Positions 35,085 through 47,440 of a stretch of 64,000 bases of DNA are shown piece by piece. The notes under the pieces were generated by a model. That model did not search any database and was not told the DNA's origin. It worked only from the letters and a program-made list of their open reading frames with translations. How positions within the stretch are numbered: position 1 is the first letter of the stretch; every line of letters begins with the position of its first letter. Location: NCBI RefSeq assembly GCF_964355755.1, contig NC_092679.1, forward strand, positions 24,366,432-24,430,431, written 5' to 3'. This DNA is from Antedon mediterranea. Lineage: Eukaryota; Echinodermata; Crinoidea; Comatulida; Antedonidae. Position numbers and translations under genes: made by a program.

Positions 35085-35103
35085 GTTTGCTGGTATTGAA
35101 TCC
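35082..35103 (-). other. 22-nt microexon ending in ATG (calmodulin-like gene)
   Basis: An acceptor tttttcag (to 35104) is followed by 22 nt that end in ATG at a GTAATT donor (35081). Joined to exon 34823-34793 it supplies the initiator Met. If it were spliced after the other ATG exon (35825-35823), frame would be lost and a stop met after nine codons, so the two should be mutually exclusive. Confidence 0.45.
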
Positions 35104-35822
35104 CTGAAAAATAAACATAACATTTAAATAGAAACATAAACAGGATTCATATTTTATTATTATTAATTTATTTGTGTTCCATTGCGTTTAAATAAAGTAG
35201 GCCTATTGCAATTGTACAACCTAAATTGATTAACACACGCAACAGAGGGACCTAGATGCTACCGTATGTTTAGTCACCTTTAGCTTTACAACCAAGTAAT
35301 ATTTAATAATAATCATTAATATACTTATGGTAATACTTTGCCAATTATATAAAATCTGAAAATAACAAACTTGTTCTAACCATATTAAAATATACAACAG
35401 TATCGAATTTCCATTCAGATTAAATTGTAAATATCAACAATGATTAATAATAGCAAAGAAAACATTTTCAAGAACGTATACATATTACAAAATATTACGC
35501 AACGTATCCACTTAGTATAATACACGACAATTAATCATTTATTGTTGAGACAATACAATTAATAAGAAATCAATATTAAAAGCATCAATCAATATTTAAG
35601 TACAAAAACACAACAAACTTATATATTAAGATAGAACACTCTAAACAATATTATTTGAAACATACACAGATTTGTGTTATCGAATGACGTGTTTGCGTTA
35701 CAAATGACGTATTTGCGTTACATAATAAATCCTCTTAGTTTTAGAATACTGTATTAGAGAGAACACAAGATTGACGTAATAAAATAAAGTAAACACAATT
35801 AAAACTTGTTAAATCTACTTAC

Positions 35823-35825
35823 CAT
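35823..35825 (-). other. Alternative start codon at exon end (calmodulin-like gene)
   Basis: aataATG is followed directly by the consensus donor GTAAGT (35822-35817), with A at -3. This is the usual calmodulin gene design (5' UTR plus ATG, then intron). It would splice in frame to 34823-34793, skipping the 22-nt microexon. It has the stronger donor of the two candidates. The 5' end of this exon is not determined. Confidence 0.5.
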
Positions 35826-38800
35826 TATTTTACGCAGAGGCAATATTATTCCGAATGAAACATTGATATAAAACAAAAATTGTGATTAGACCAGTTTATG
35901 AAATCAACAATTATAGGAAATTGTAGGCCTATTAGTAAAAATGAATTTTAAAAAGACTATTACTTGTACGTTTGTCAAAATCATAAACTGAACAAAAAAA
36001 AACACATATGTCTTTCTTGCTACTTTTTGTGAAAAAAATGTATTAATATTAATATTATACAGAAGATGTTCTGGTAATCTGTGTCATTACTATTGAACGT
36101 CCTATTTTAAGAGCATAATTATAAGTTAGAAAAGGCCTACAATAAATTATTTTTTAATTAGTTGTTTCTAAAATGTTTACTTGCGATGTACCAATAAAAC
36201 CAAATAAAACAATTGAAGCTGCTGTAGAAGACATTAAAGTAATTATTAATACAACTTAGTTTGTTATTTAAGCACGTCAAACTCACATTGTTAGGCGATA
36301 TTATTAGTTGTTCGGATGCTAGATTTTACACACAGACGCCGTACCTCGTCTACCGTAGAGCGCTAGAAATAAATCTCAAACTGCCGGATCGAAACAAAGT
36401 CAGAAAACTGTGCCTGGGAGGAAATCTATACGCCAAGGAAAGGTCTCCCAACTAAAACAAAATATTTGATCTAATTTAGAAAATAGAGCGATTTGATTGG
36501 ATGAATTATTGACCGCATTGCGTCATGCTTCAGTAATATTACCCAGAACAATTAGCGAATATTCATGACATCACTTAAGTTGCAGCCAATGGCGTTCTTG
36601 AATTGTTAGCATTCCACAGCATTAAAGTGTTTATATTATTATGCATTAGCACTGACAATATACCTCCCTGGACAATATTTGTAATGACCAGTTATACCAG
36701 ACCAGTAATATTATATTATACAAATTTCCATAATTTTCACAAAGAATTGAATATGTAGTTACACTTTAAATAATGTTAAGCCTGCGTCTGTGACAGATTA
36801 CTTGCTTGCTGTTTAAGCCTCTGCGTATTTTTAAACTTTGTTTCATCTTGTATGTATAATTCAACCCAAAAGTTGCAATAAAAGTATTTTATCGTAATCT
36901 TAAATGTATACATAATTGCCACTTTTAAAGAACAACTGGACACTATTGACATCGAAAGTAATTCCTCAAAAGCACACTTTGCTATAAATTAATATTATTA
37001 CACATGACCCTAACGAACGTACGCGATAACCAGTAATGGTGATTGTACATCATGGATACAGATACATGTTACATTTAAATATATATATATTTATATAAAA
37101 CAATTATAATATTATTCACTGTTATTCAGTGAGTTACTTCATTTTTGTTACGGTACACGTTTTGTGTTTTGTCGGTTAAGTTCCTTTCCTATATGAAAAT
37201 ATAGAATTAGTTGATTGTATTTAATTGAGTCACCAGACAGAAGACATAATAATTACCGGAAGAAAGCGGTTGCCATGTTTTAATTAGGCGCTATGGTTTA
37301 TGAAAGTCATAAATATTGAGTGTGCGTTGATGATGTTCAATGTACAGTGTTATACATACGGTAACTAAACAACTACATTTTTATTAATGGGGATTGCACT
37401 TTAATGTTTTATTTTCATAAACACAAATATTATCACAAATGTTATTTTTTTAATATTAGACGATAATTCCATTCAATTACTGAAATATTTTAATCACCTA
37501 TTATGCTTTTCCAATTTTTCAATAAATAAATCATATATTTATTTTATTTATTAAATGTTATCAAGAAAATGTTCACTTACCAACATTTGACTTCAGAGAC
37601 ACAATCATTTCAAATATTATTTAAATAATTATAATCATTTTAAAATACGTTGTCCTACCTTTTATTTTTATAATCAATTATTAATAACATTTTTTACTAC
37701 AGTACAGAAAATGTGTAGATACAAATATTGAAATTTAGTGGATGGCCATAATTATAATTACTTTTATAGTTAGTTAATCATAATTAAAAGTTAATCTTAA
37801 CAACAGTTTAATTATAAATGACCCATTGAACACATCACTGTTTTATTTTATGTGAAAAGCAAAATGCAATAGTTTAATAATAACAAAGGCCGTTCCAAAT
37901 GAGCACTCTTGATTAAATTACTTCTCACTAGTGTAGTTATACCACGGTCCCTGGTTATACGACGATAGTCTTCTGTGCCGACGATCTTAGATGAGTTTGG
38001 AATGACAAAAACGCGAAATATGTGCGACCAGGATTGACATCAACAACTGATGATAATATTATAGTTGTTGCCAGCCTTGTGGGATAGATGTGCGAACGAA
38101 CCGCAGTGCAGAGCAATCAAAGCCAATGAACAGACAAGATTTACTTTTGTTGTCGAAGTTGATGCTAGCGCCGTTTATTACCAGCTTTGAGCCTACGATA
38201 GGATTCACCTTCGCTAAGCGGTAACTTGTCAACTTGGACAATCATTTCTAAGGTAGTGTAGCCCGCTTCTGTATGCGTCACTTTCATTTTCAACGTACAG
38301 TATATTTAGGATAAACTGTTATAACCTATATATTAACAATAATAATTTTGATTTGAAGTCATAAATGTTAGAAATAAGAACATTTGTGGTGTCCAGTAAT
38401 GTTTTATTATAATACGGTATTATTACGGAAACAATAACATTTGACTTAGTGTCGTGTGTTAATATCATTCCTTAATTTTATAGTATAATCGATATTGTTA
38501 ATTAGTTTTGACAGTTTTGAGTAGTGCAGTAGTAGTTTAGTGCAGTAGTACTAGGACAATTTATACAAAAGTTATCTCAGTATTTACTATAATTTAATCA
38601 ATTAATTTGACATAATTTATCTTGAAATGAAGTGATTTACATAAATTATGCCAAAAATTGTATTTATTTACACACATTAATATGAAATTATATTATATTC
38701 AAAATATGTAGCTGATTACTATTTTAAAACTAAAGAGAAATAAATAATAATAGTAACTGTTATTGTTTATTATTTAATACGTTCTTTTAAAACAATTACA

Positions 38801-39930
38801 TGATCAATATATTGTTTTTCTCTGAAGATTCAGACTTAAAGCCATTATGGCTTATTGTAATCTCCACACACAATCAAATGTTTTACTATTATTTATAAGT
38901 ACAAATGTATAGGTCTAGTGTAATATTGTGTGTGAAATAAAAGAGAAACTGAAAAAAAAATTACTGTAGGACTGCTGTAATTATAATTCTGAATACTTTG
39001 GTTTATTTCTATTATATTTCTATTTATATTATTTTTTAGTGTATCGATAATCGGTATTGCGGTTTAAACTATAATATACTATTATGTATCACCAATTATT
39101 ATTTTTATGACGTCGTTTCGTTGAACGCTGACGAAAGTCAAAATATATGCCCTGTCCACATTTAGTAAAACTTTCTCATGTGTTTAAGGCACGCTTTTAT
39201 ATTAGATACATATTTATCAGTATTCATCTAGGCCTACGGTATGTTATTATAATAATGGTTGTAGAACCAAAGTTGTTACGTTTGAAATATAGGCTTAATT
39301 CATTATTTGTTTTTGTCGTGATATCGAAAATTAAATGGCTACGAACATATATATTATTATCCTAAATATTTACTACGAGTACTGTCATTTTAAGAGAATA
39401 ATATGTAGTCCGATAAGGTAGGTATAAACACGGGTCGTATTTGTGTCGACATAAAAGATACCCGTGCCAAAGAACAAACAAAGTGTGATATGATAATTCG
39501 GCGTGTGACAGGAATGACAGTAAGCCGTCAGTAATGCCTATATTTGGTACTTGACATTGGCATGTTTATGTAGATAGCCACGCGTAAGGCCTGTTGTAAC
39601 TAATGAACCATGATAGATTATTAATGCCGCCTGGTAGGTAGCTGCGTATAACATGTTCGTCAGGGATTTAACTTGTAAGTGTAATAGTGTTTTATAGATC
39701 AATATAGCTAACGTTTCTAAAAAAGAAACAAGATTTTAATTTTTTTGTCTTTACGTGGAACGGGAAAATAATATTTACAAAATTGTGCGTTCAGAACGGG
39801 ATTTAATGAAACAAAAAAATAGAAGAACAGCTTGAATACAGTTTAAAAGTGTCTTTAACTCAAACTTACTATCTGATTTTTTCCTCAGAAACAATACTAT
39901 CTCTGAGCTGGTCTCGAAACATCAGACAAA
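35826..39930. other. Intergenic region between divergent calmodulin-like and troponin-C-like genes
   Basis: About 4.1 kb of AT-rich DNA (many ATTA/TAAT runs) without an ORF I would support. It must contain the promoters and 5' UTR exons of both flanking genes. No TATA box or known element was identified with confidence. Confidence 0.5.
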
Positions 39931-41689
39931 ATGGGTAGCATAGTAAGTAGTTATGTTGTTTTCTTGTCATTTTTAAAAAACTACAAACATTTTAAAAGAC
40001 AAAGGCGGCTCCTCGGAAATCAGGGGATGAAAGTGACGCTTAACACGTATATTTTGTTTTTAGTCTAATATTGATAATCATTCTTTCTATTCTCAATTTA
40101 CAGGCAGACGAACTTGATTTTAGTAATGAGCAAGTTCAAGGTAAGCAATACTTTGCGTATATTATCCGTCGGGCAAGAATTTCGGTGAGCGGTTGTGATC
40201 AGCCAGGCGTAAGTCAACCGCGGTTTTTACACAAACATATACGGTAGCTCACAAGTAGCTAACATTTGTTGCGCTAAAAAATCTAACACCTAAAATTTGT
40301 ATTGTTGTTTTGATATTAATCATGTGTTAGTTGGTGAATCAATCAATTAAGACTACCGGTAGCTGATGACGATGATGTAATGTAAATGATTTTCTATCTT
40401 AATAAGCCTAATTGTATAAGGCAACCACGACCATTTAGTTAGATAACAGTTAATATTGAAATTCCTATTTTTTACAGAAATAAAACAAACATTTGATACT
40501 TACGACTCAAAACATGAAGGATGTATAAAGGCTATGGTACTGAAAGAAATAATGAAAAAGCTTGGTCAAGAACCACCGCAAGATGAAATAGACCATATGA
40601 TAGACGAAGTTGGCTGTGGCGGTAAGTTGGCATACGACAGTTATTGGTGTATCGTGTCAGTTTTTTTTTATTTGGTAAAACGCCGTTTTCTTTCATTGAA
40701 CACTTATGTTTCGACGCCTACTTACGTGTTGATGTATTCTAACGCGAAATAATGCGCAACCAATCTAAGCTCATTAACGCCTATTGAATTTCTACCTAGG
40801 AAACTTTGCTACTTTCTCTGTGACAACAACAAAATAAATTTTCCTAGTGTTTGAACCAGCGACCGATTTTAAATTTGTTTAAAATTATTATTATTTTGCA
40901 GAACATGGATCAATTATTTTTGATGATTTTCTTGTGTTGATGGCACATGTTATGTCAATTGGTGATGGAGACGAAGACGATGATGAAGAAGAACTCAGAG
41001 AAGCGTTTCGAATGTTTGATGAAGATGGCAATGGTGTAATAAGGTATCGTCGTAAACATTTTTTCAAGGAATGTAGTTTCTCGATAATAAGTAGCAGTAT
41101 CTAACTTAACTTACTAAACCCTCTAAATAACCTTACATTAGCCCATGTTTATAGTTTGCAGCTGTACCGTGGATATAAGGTTTGATTCCTATTTATTAAT
41201 TTATTTGAACCTAGGCCTACTTTTGTGCCTAAGGCCTTTCTTTACTGCCACAAGAAGAGTATAATATGAACACATACTACTGTATATGTATATTAGCACA
41301 CCGTTTCACAATTTTGTTTACAGTATCGAAGAACTTCGTGAAGTTTTAACAAGTCTTAAAACATCGGCCACAGAAGTTGATGAAATGGTCAGACAAGCCG
41401 ACATGGATGGTGATGGACAAGTTAATTATGAAGGTATTGATTTTGTATAATTTTTAACATCACAAATTTTCTATTTTCGCATGAAACTACGATCGTGACG
41501 TAGTTTGGTCGTAAATTGAAAGTTCCCCCTAATGTCATCGTTTTCAGATACATTATTCCCTTCTGAACATTACAACAATCTATGTTCATTCATTTATTGT
41601 CATCATAATCATTAAATATCAATTCTCCTTTTACTATTTATTTCCTGTTTTTGCTTTCAGAATTCGTTGAAATGATGAGTCCAAAATAA
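39931..41689 (+). CDS. Troponin-C/calmodulin-like EF-hand protein with degenerate N-lobe
   Basis: Six exons: 39931-39942, 40104-40140, 40478-40621, 40902-41043, 41324-41433, 41661-41689; 474 nt = 157 residues. It begins [22 protein letters not shown]1 ([12 protein letters not shown]) and EF2 ([12 protein letters not shown]) lack the Ca2+-ligand pattern. EF3 ([12 protein letters not shown]) and EF4 ([12 protein letters not shown]) are canonical. The linker is strongly acidic ([10 protein letters not shown]), and it ends [10 protein letters not shown]. The linker length and [10 protein letters not shown]...FRMFDEDG segment resemble troponin C, but the overall sequence is also close to calmodulin, so the name is provisional. 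If it is troponin C, it would sit on the thin filament of striated muscle. Intron phases (0,1,1,2,1) equal those of the calmodulin-like neighbour. Tandem poly(A) signals follow. Confidence 0.9.
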
Positions 41690-42170
41690 TTTTGAAGACT
41701 TTGGATGAAACAGAAATTCCAAATATCCTAAAAGAACTTTTTGTAAAAATCCTAATCAAGCTGCCAGTTATCGTGAGTTCAACAAGATGATGGAAATTTA
41801 TCAATTTTCATATGCCAAAATCAAATCTATAGATATTTATATACTTACTGAATTTCAGTTCACCAAAGTAGTTTGGTGTGTTACCATCCTTTTTAATAGG
41901 CATTATTTTTTGTATATAGAACTATCTGCCTGCCTACTGTTTTCTTTTATTTCGCTATAATGTATATAGATGTTAAATCACATGAACAGTTAAAAAAAGT
42001 CTTACGAAGTTTTTATTATTTTTAGAATTTTTTTTGGTATGACAGAATACAACTAAACAATATTTATTTCATTCGCATGATTATTCTCAATTTTTTTTAA
42101 TATTTTTTATTTTGTTATGAAGCATCATATATTTCCATTTGCAGAAATGGTTGTAGTGTTTATTGTGTGC

Positions 42171-42184
42171 AATAAACGAATAAA
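42171..42184 (+). terminator. Polyadenylation signals of the troponin-C-like gene
   Basis: Two AATAAA hexamers (42171-42176 and 42179-42184) lie about 480 bp after the stop codon and just before the pyrimidine-rich tract starts. This gives a 3' UTR of roughly 500 nt. Confidence 0.6.
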
Positions 42185-42189
42185 TTCTT

Positions 42190-45110
42190 TTCTTCTACTC
42201 TGTTCTATCTCCTATTCTTTGTTCTGTTTCTTATTTCTTCTATCTATTGCTTGTTTCCTAATTCGATTTTGAAACACAAAAATAACGTTTAACAACTTCG
42301 AACTTAACCTTTTAGTTTTAGTCATTACTGTAGTTGATCCTTCAGTGGTTTGCAATTTTCCTTATACAGTCTTTTTCATGTTCTTTTATTATTTTCAAAA
42401 CCATATTGACACTTGACACAAAATGTAGCATTAATATATACAATGTACTTTTCTTGTAAAATAACCTTCTAAAGATCGGTGCATTTTGTAAATAATTCTA
42501 CGCAAACCGTTCTATATTTGCTGCAACGTAGGTCTATAGCCTATCCTAACTTTATTTACTCTCTTACTACTTTGTTGTATCATTTTATTCCTGCTAATCC
42601 TTCTTGCTAATTCCTCATACTTCTGCTTTCTAATCATTGTTCCTGTTATTAGTTTTTAGTAGGCCAAGAGCTATCGGCATAGCTTCTTCGTCTTATATTA
42701 TCGTAATGCTATTTGAGGGCCAATTAATATTTTTGCTAAATTTTACATTTTGCTAAAGTCCTTGCTTTGTTTCGCATATCATTAGGACTATACTTTATTC
42801 AATCTACTTCTTCTTTGTCCTCTTCTTATATTCTTTTTCCTTCTATTGATATTTTATTATCATTTTTTTATTTTATTGATATTTTTTATTTTTACTCTTC
42901 TATTCTCTCTTTAATTTTTTAAATATTCTACCTTACATCTATTATATCTTTACATTTTCCTTTCTTATTTTTTCTATGATATCCTACTTGTTTAATTTGC
43001 TTCTTCACTATCCCTCCCATTCACCTACTTTTATCCTTCCCTTTTTTGCATTTCTATGTCTATTTTTTCTTCCATTCTATCCGTTTTATCTTTTGATTTT
43101 TTTCTATTTTATCCTTTCTATTTGTCTTTTTACCATCCTCTCTTCTATTCTTCTTTTTATCTTAAATTCTTCTATCATAATTATCCTTCCTGTTTAATTT
43201 TCTATTTTTCTTTTATTCTCTTATTCATTTTGAAATATTTCTCCTTTACTTTTTACTTTCTTATTTTTTCCATTCTTCGTGCTCTCTATTCTATCCATGT
43301 TTATCTTTCTACTTTTCTTCTATTTTATACTATCTTTTTATTTATTCTCTTCTGTCCTAATTTACGTTTACCTACTTTTCTTCTGTCATATTGTATCCTT
43401 TCTTTTACATTTGTCTAATCCCTTCTTCACTTCTAAATATTCTACTTTACTTCTTATTCTATCTTTCCATTTTACCCTTCATTTTTACTTTTCTATTTTG
43501 TATTCTATAGTATTCTATCCTTGCAATTGCCTTGTCATTTTCTTCTATTTTATTCTTTTGTTAAACTATTCTATTTTCTTCTATTCTATCATTCCATTAT
43601 ACTCTTCGTTTTCTTCTATTCTATCCTTTCATTTCTATTTTTCTTCACTCCTATTCTTCATTATTCTATTCGTACTTTCTCCTATTCTTTTCTTCACTTT
43701 CAACAATTCTACTTTACTTCTTTTCTTTCCTTCATTTTCAACCATTCTACTTTCTTCTCTTCTTTCCTTCACTTTCTACCTTCTTTTCTTTCTTCACTTT
43801 TAGCCATTTATACTTTACTTCTTTTCTTTCCTTCACTTTCAAACTTTCTACTTTCTTCTCTTCTTTCCTTCCTTCACTGTCAAACTTTCTACTTTTCTTC
43901 TCTTCTTTCTTTCACATTTAACCATTCTACTTTACTTCATTTACTTCCTTCACTTCCTTCACTTTCTACCTTCTTTTACTTCCTTCACTTTCAAACTTTC
44001 TACTTCTCTTCTTTTCCTTACAAACTTTCTACCTTTCTTCTCTTCTTTCCTTTACTTTTAACCATTCTACTTTATTTCTTTTACTTCCTTCACTTTCTAC
44101 CTTCTTTTACTTTCTTCACTTTCTACCTTCTTTTACTTACTTCACTTTCTACCTTCTTTTACTTCCTTCACTTCCTTCACTTTCTACCTTCTTTAACTTC
44201 CTTCACATTCAAACTTTCTACTTTCTTCTCTTCTTTGCTTCACTTTCAAACTTTCTACTTTCTTCTATTATTTCCTTTACTTTTAACCATTCTACTTTAC
44301 TTCATTTACTTCCTTCACTTCCTTCACTTTCTACCTTCTTTTACTTCCTTCACTTCCTTCACTTTCTACCTTCTTTTACTTCCTTCACTTTCAAACTTTC
44401 TACTTTCTTCTCTTCTTTCCTTCCTTCACTTTCAAACTTTCTACTTTTCTTCTCTTCTTTCCTTCACTTTTAACCATTCTACTTTCCTTCCTTCACTTTC
44501 AAACTTTCTACTTTCTTCTCTTCTTTCCTTCACTTTCAACCATTCTACTTTCTTCTCTTCTTTCCTTCACTTTTAACTATTCTACTTCTTTATTTCCTTC
44601 TTACCTTTCAATTTTCTTTCATTTTCTGTTTTTCATTTACTTATACGTCCTTTCTATTGCTACAATGTATGTTATATTTATCTTTATACTAATATTCTAT
44701 GTATTCCTTTCTTCTTTACATTTAATATTTACTATGTTTGCGTTTACCATCTCACTTTACTTCTAATAGTTTATCTTTTTTTGTATACTTATTTGTTTAC
44801 CTTTCTACATTTCTTCTCTTTTAATTTTTGTTCTTTTCACTGTTCTATTTTACTATTTTGGCTATTTTCTTCCTCTTTCTTTCTTGTTTCTTTTTCAAAC
44901 ATTTGAATCATTTGTTCATGTTCATTCTACTTTTGTAGACTACTATTCCTTCCATCTGCTTTTTTGTATTATTTCCATTCTTCAAACCTTTTCAAACCGT
45001 TTCTATTTTACCAAATTTTTCCTATCTTTTCTATCGATTTATATTTTAGAATTTTTTCTTCTTTCTATCATTCATTTTCTCAACTATCACTCCTAAAAAT
45101 CCCGATAGGT
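42190..45110. repeat. Giant pyrimidine-rich, G-depleted low-complexity tract
   Basis: The plus strand is dominated by C and T with some A. Between 43880 and 44627 I find a single G (44237). The core 43700-44580 is an irregular tandem array of ttccttcactttc, aaactttctactttcttctc and ccattctacttt blocks of about 30-45 bp. Flanks at 42190-43700 and 44600-45110 are similar but less ordered. Long plus-strand frames here (F, S, L, T-rich) are composition artefacts. Confidence 0.93.
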
Positions 45111-46805
45111 TCCTTTATTATTTGATTGTATTTTTGTTGTAATTTTACCTATTTCTATTGTTTTTTCTTCTTCGTTTTCTTCTACTACCAATTCCTCTTC
45201 ATTAATTATACAGTATAATGATAATGATTATTTAATCGTCATGTCATTTTATTTTATATGATAATACCTTTAATAACTAGGACCTGACTCTTCTTGTATT
45301 ATAATGAAACACATACGCTGTGCAAATTTTAAAACAATTGTTACTTTATTTAAGTAAACATAAATCATTCATTTTAATCAATAATCAACTGTAATTAAGA
45401 GGTCTTGTGTTACTTTTTTCTTATTTTCTAATTTCATTCTCGAAAAATAAACAATCTATATTGATTGAAGTGATTTTGTGTCTAAGGAGCCTTCATTAAT
45501 ATTATTTTGTATAGGCCTACTGACAAAGCTGGTGAAATGTCAATTTGCTAAACATCCAAAAAATCCTCAACACGGGCTCGGAAGTTATCGGTAATTTTTA
45601 CACGTCGTTACAGTTAAATGTTAGAGGAAGAGAATCCAAAGACGGATATCCGCTGCAGCAGTTTATTTAATATGAATGATATAGTTTCTGCCGACAAACA
45701 GAAATGCATAATAGTTATACTAAGAGTTAATAGTTAATAGTATTTATTTTACATACACGATACTGTACAGTAAAATACAAATAAATTAAACAAGTTTGGT
45801 TAAAATAGTTAAATATTTAGAATAAATGCAAGCACTTAAAACTATTCCATATCAATAATGAAATCTTCAAGTCACTTGGTTACATTCTGGTAGATGAGTT
45901 CAAGTCAATGTCTGACTGCATTGTTCGCTTTCAACGGCAGGGCCCAAAGCATCGTCCATGTCCCTTATCACAGGTACGAATTCGAAACCTTCTAAATTCG
46001 TTGCATGTACTGTCCAATCTACATTCGCTTCATTCAGAAAAACTTAAGTATGTACCATCTAACGTCAGAAGTCTGTATTCGACAACAAAACCAGGCGCAA
46101 CAAGGCTGAAGTCCGAGTGAAATGTAAAAGCTACGCTTCTTCCTAAGTCATTTACCAAACTTCCAGGTGATGTGGTTCCACAATATGTAGAAAATTATTT
46201 AATGTTGTTATCGTTTAGCGACAAATAAAAAAAGGTACAGTAGATATGTAAAATCGACAGTAATACAATGATAATGTTGGGTTGGTTTGTTGGAAGAACA
46301 TTCCATAACTTGATCGACTGTTTTATCCAGGCGGATTCATTGAAAACAAAATATTCATCGTAATAAATTAATGATTGTGATTTTAATTACTTTTACATTT
46401 ATTTTTGAAAGGAGGCTTTATTCGGAGTAATCTACCTTTCACTTTGTATAGGTGAGCTGTTATTGATTTTATAGCCCGACGAAGACGAATATAAAAAAAC
46501 TAATTGTAGGCCGGAATAAAGTTAATTCGAAGTAAATTTCCAGTGCTATTACTTAATTACCTGTAACTGTGTTGTGCCAATAGATAAATTTAAATTTCAC
46601 CTATAATCCGTCTAGCATCAGGTAATCATAAAAACAGAATCGGTGAATCGTTCGACACTAAATTTAGTAAACGTAATAGCAATTCTTTGGTTCTCTGTTG
46701 CCTATAATAAAAATACAAACATATTATATGTTTGATTTCCTTAAGCTTAATATAATATACAATTCTATAACACCCATTTTTGTATTCTTGCCATTTTTAA
46801 TTTTA

Positions 46806-47063
46806 ACAAGCGCTGAACATGATTACCCCAGTCATTTTTTCCTGATCAAACACCTATGGAAACATACTCCCATAATGCAGCTAGTAATCAGCGCAAAGTT
46901 GTGTTTTGATCTAACCGGGTTCCCATTTATACACCTGGGTGCAAAGAGGCAAACGTAAGTAAGGTATCTTGCCTAAGGATACAAGCAATGAGGCGGGAGT
47001 TGGATTCGAACCTTGATCTCACGATTCAGTAGTCAACGTTCAACACACTGCGCCACACGCCCT
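46806..47063 (-). mobile_element. tRNA-derived SINE, near full length
   Basis: On the minus strand it starts about 47060 with gggcgtgtggcgcagtgtgt (A box) and, ~45 bp on, ggttcgaatcc (B box). The body includes acaactttgcgctgattact and ends gactggggtaatcatgttca. The body matches the copies at 49886-50165 and 15377-15478. The 3' simple tail is missing or eroded. It lies in an intron of the astacin pseudogene. Confidence 0.85.
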
Positions 47064-47124
47064 AATATAGAATAGTGCAATACCTGATGTGTTTTTTAAA
47101 TATACAATAACTATAATAATAATA

Positions 47125-47440
47125 AGGAGAAGACCATGAACCGGGACACTGGAGCCCACGAACTCTCGCATTTGAACAATGATTTGATAGACACATCACC
47201 TGGCCGAGCCCCGCACAACCTCCAACCTACAACCGGAGGCGTACGACGTCATCAACAGATGACGTCAAGAATGACCAAGCTGCATTAACACTCCGCAGTC
47301 AGTTGAGAAGGATCTCTGATAGAGATCGAAACGTTCGAGTAAGTACTCCGTTAACTTGTGCTTTTACAAAAACGAAATTTGTCATCTATACAAAATCGAA
47401 GCTAAATGAAATTCTTTCAAGATATAATAATAATCTATAT
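47125..47440 (+). mobile_element. Possible retroelement 3' end with hairpin-GAAACG motif
   Basis: A GC-richer block contains gatctct-gat-agagatc, a perfect 7-bp stem, flanked by gagaag and gaaacg (47305-47332). A gagaag/gaaac arrangement also appears in the palindromic insertion at 59.9-60.5 kb. This layout is reminiscent of Penelope-like elements and their hammerhead-derived motifs. No intact ORF. Confidence 0.3.

Noticed and set aside
36261-36455. 64-codon plus-strand ORF
   Set aside because: No similarity recognised and no supporting signals; treated as chance.
38059-38241. 60-codon minus-strand ORF in the EF-hand intergenic region
   Set aside because: No recognisable domain, no splice or regulatory context, length expected by chance.
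42976-44576. Long F/S/L-rich open frames, up to 351 codons
   Set aside because: They follow from the lack of G (hence few stops) in the pyrimidine tract; no domain, no splice or start context.
45908-46120. Plus-strand 70-codon ORF
   Set aside because: Shadow of the minus-strand CUB/TSP1 pseudo-exon, which explains the sequence much better.
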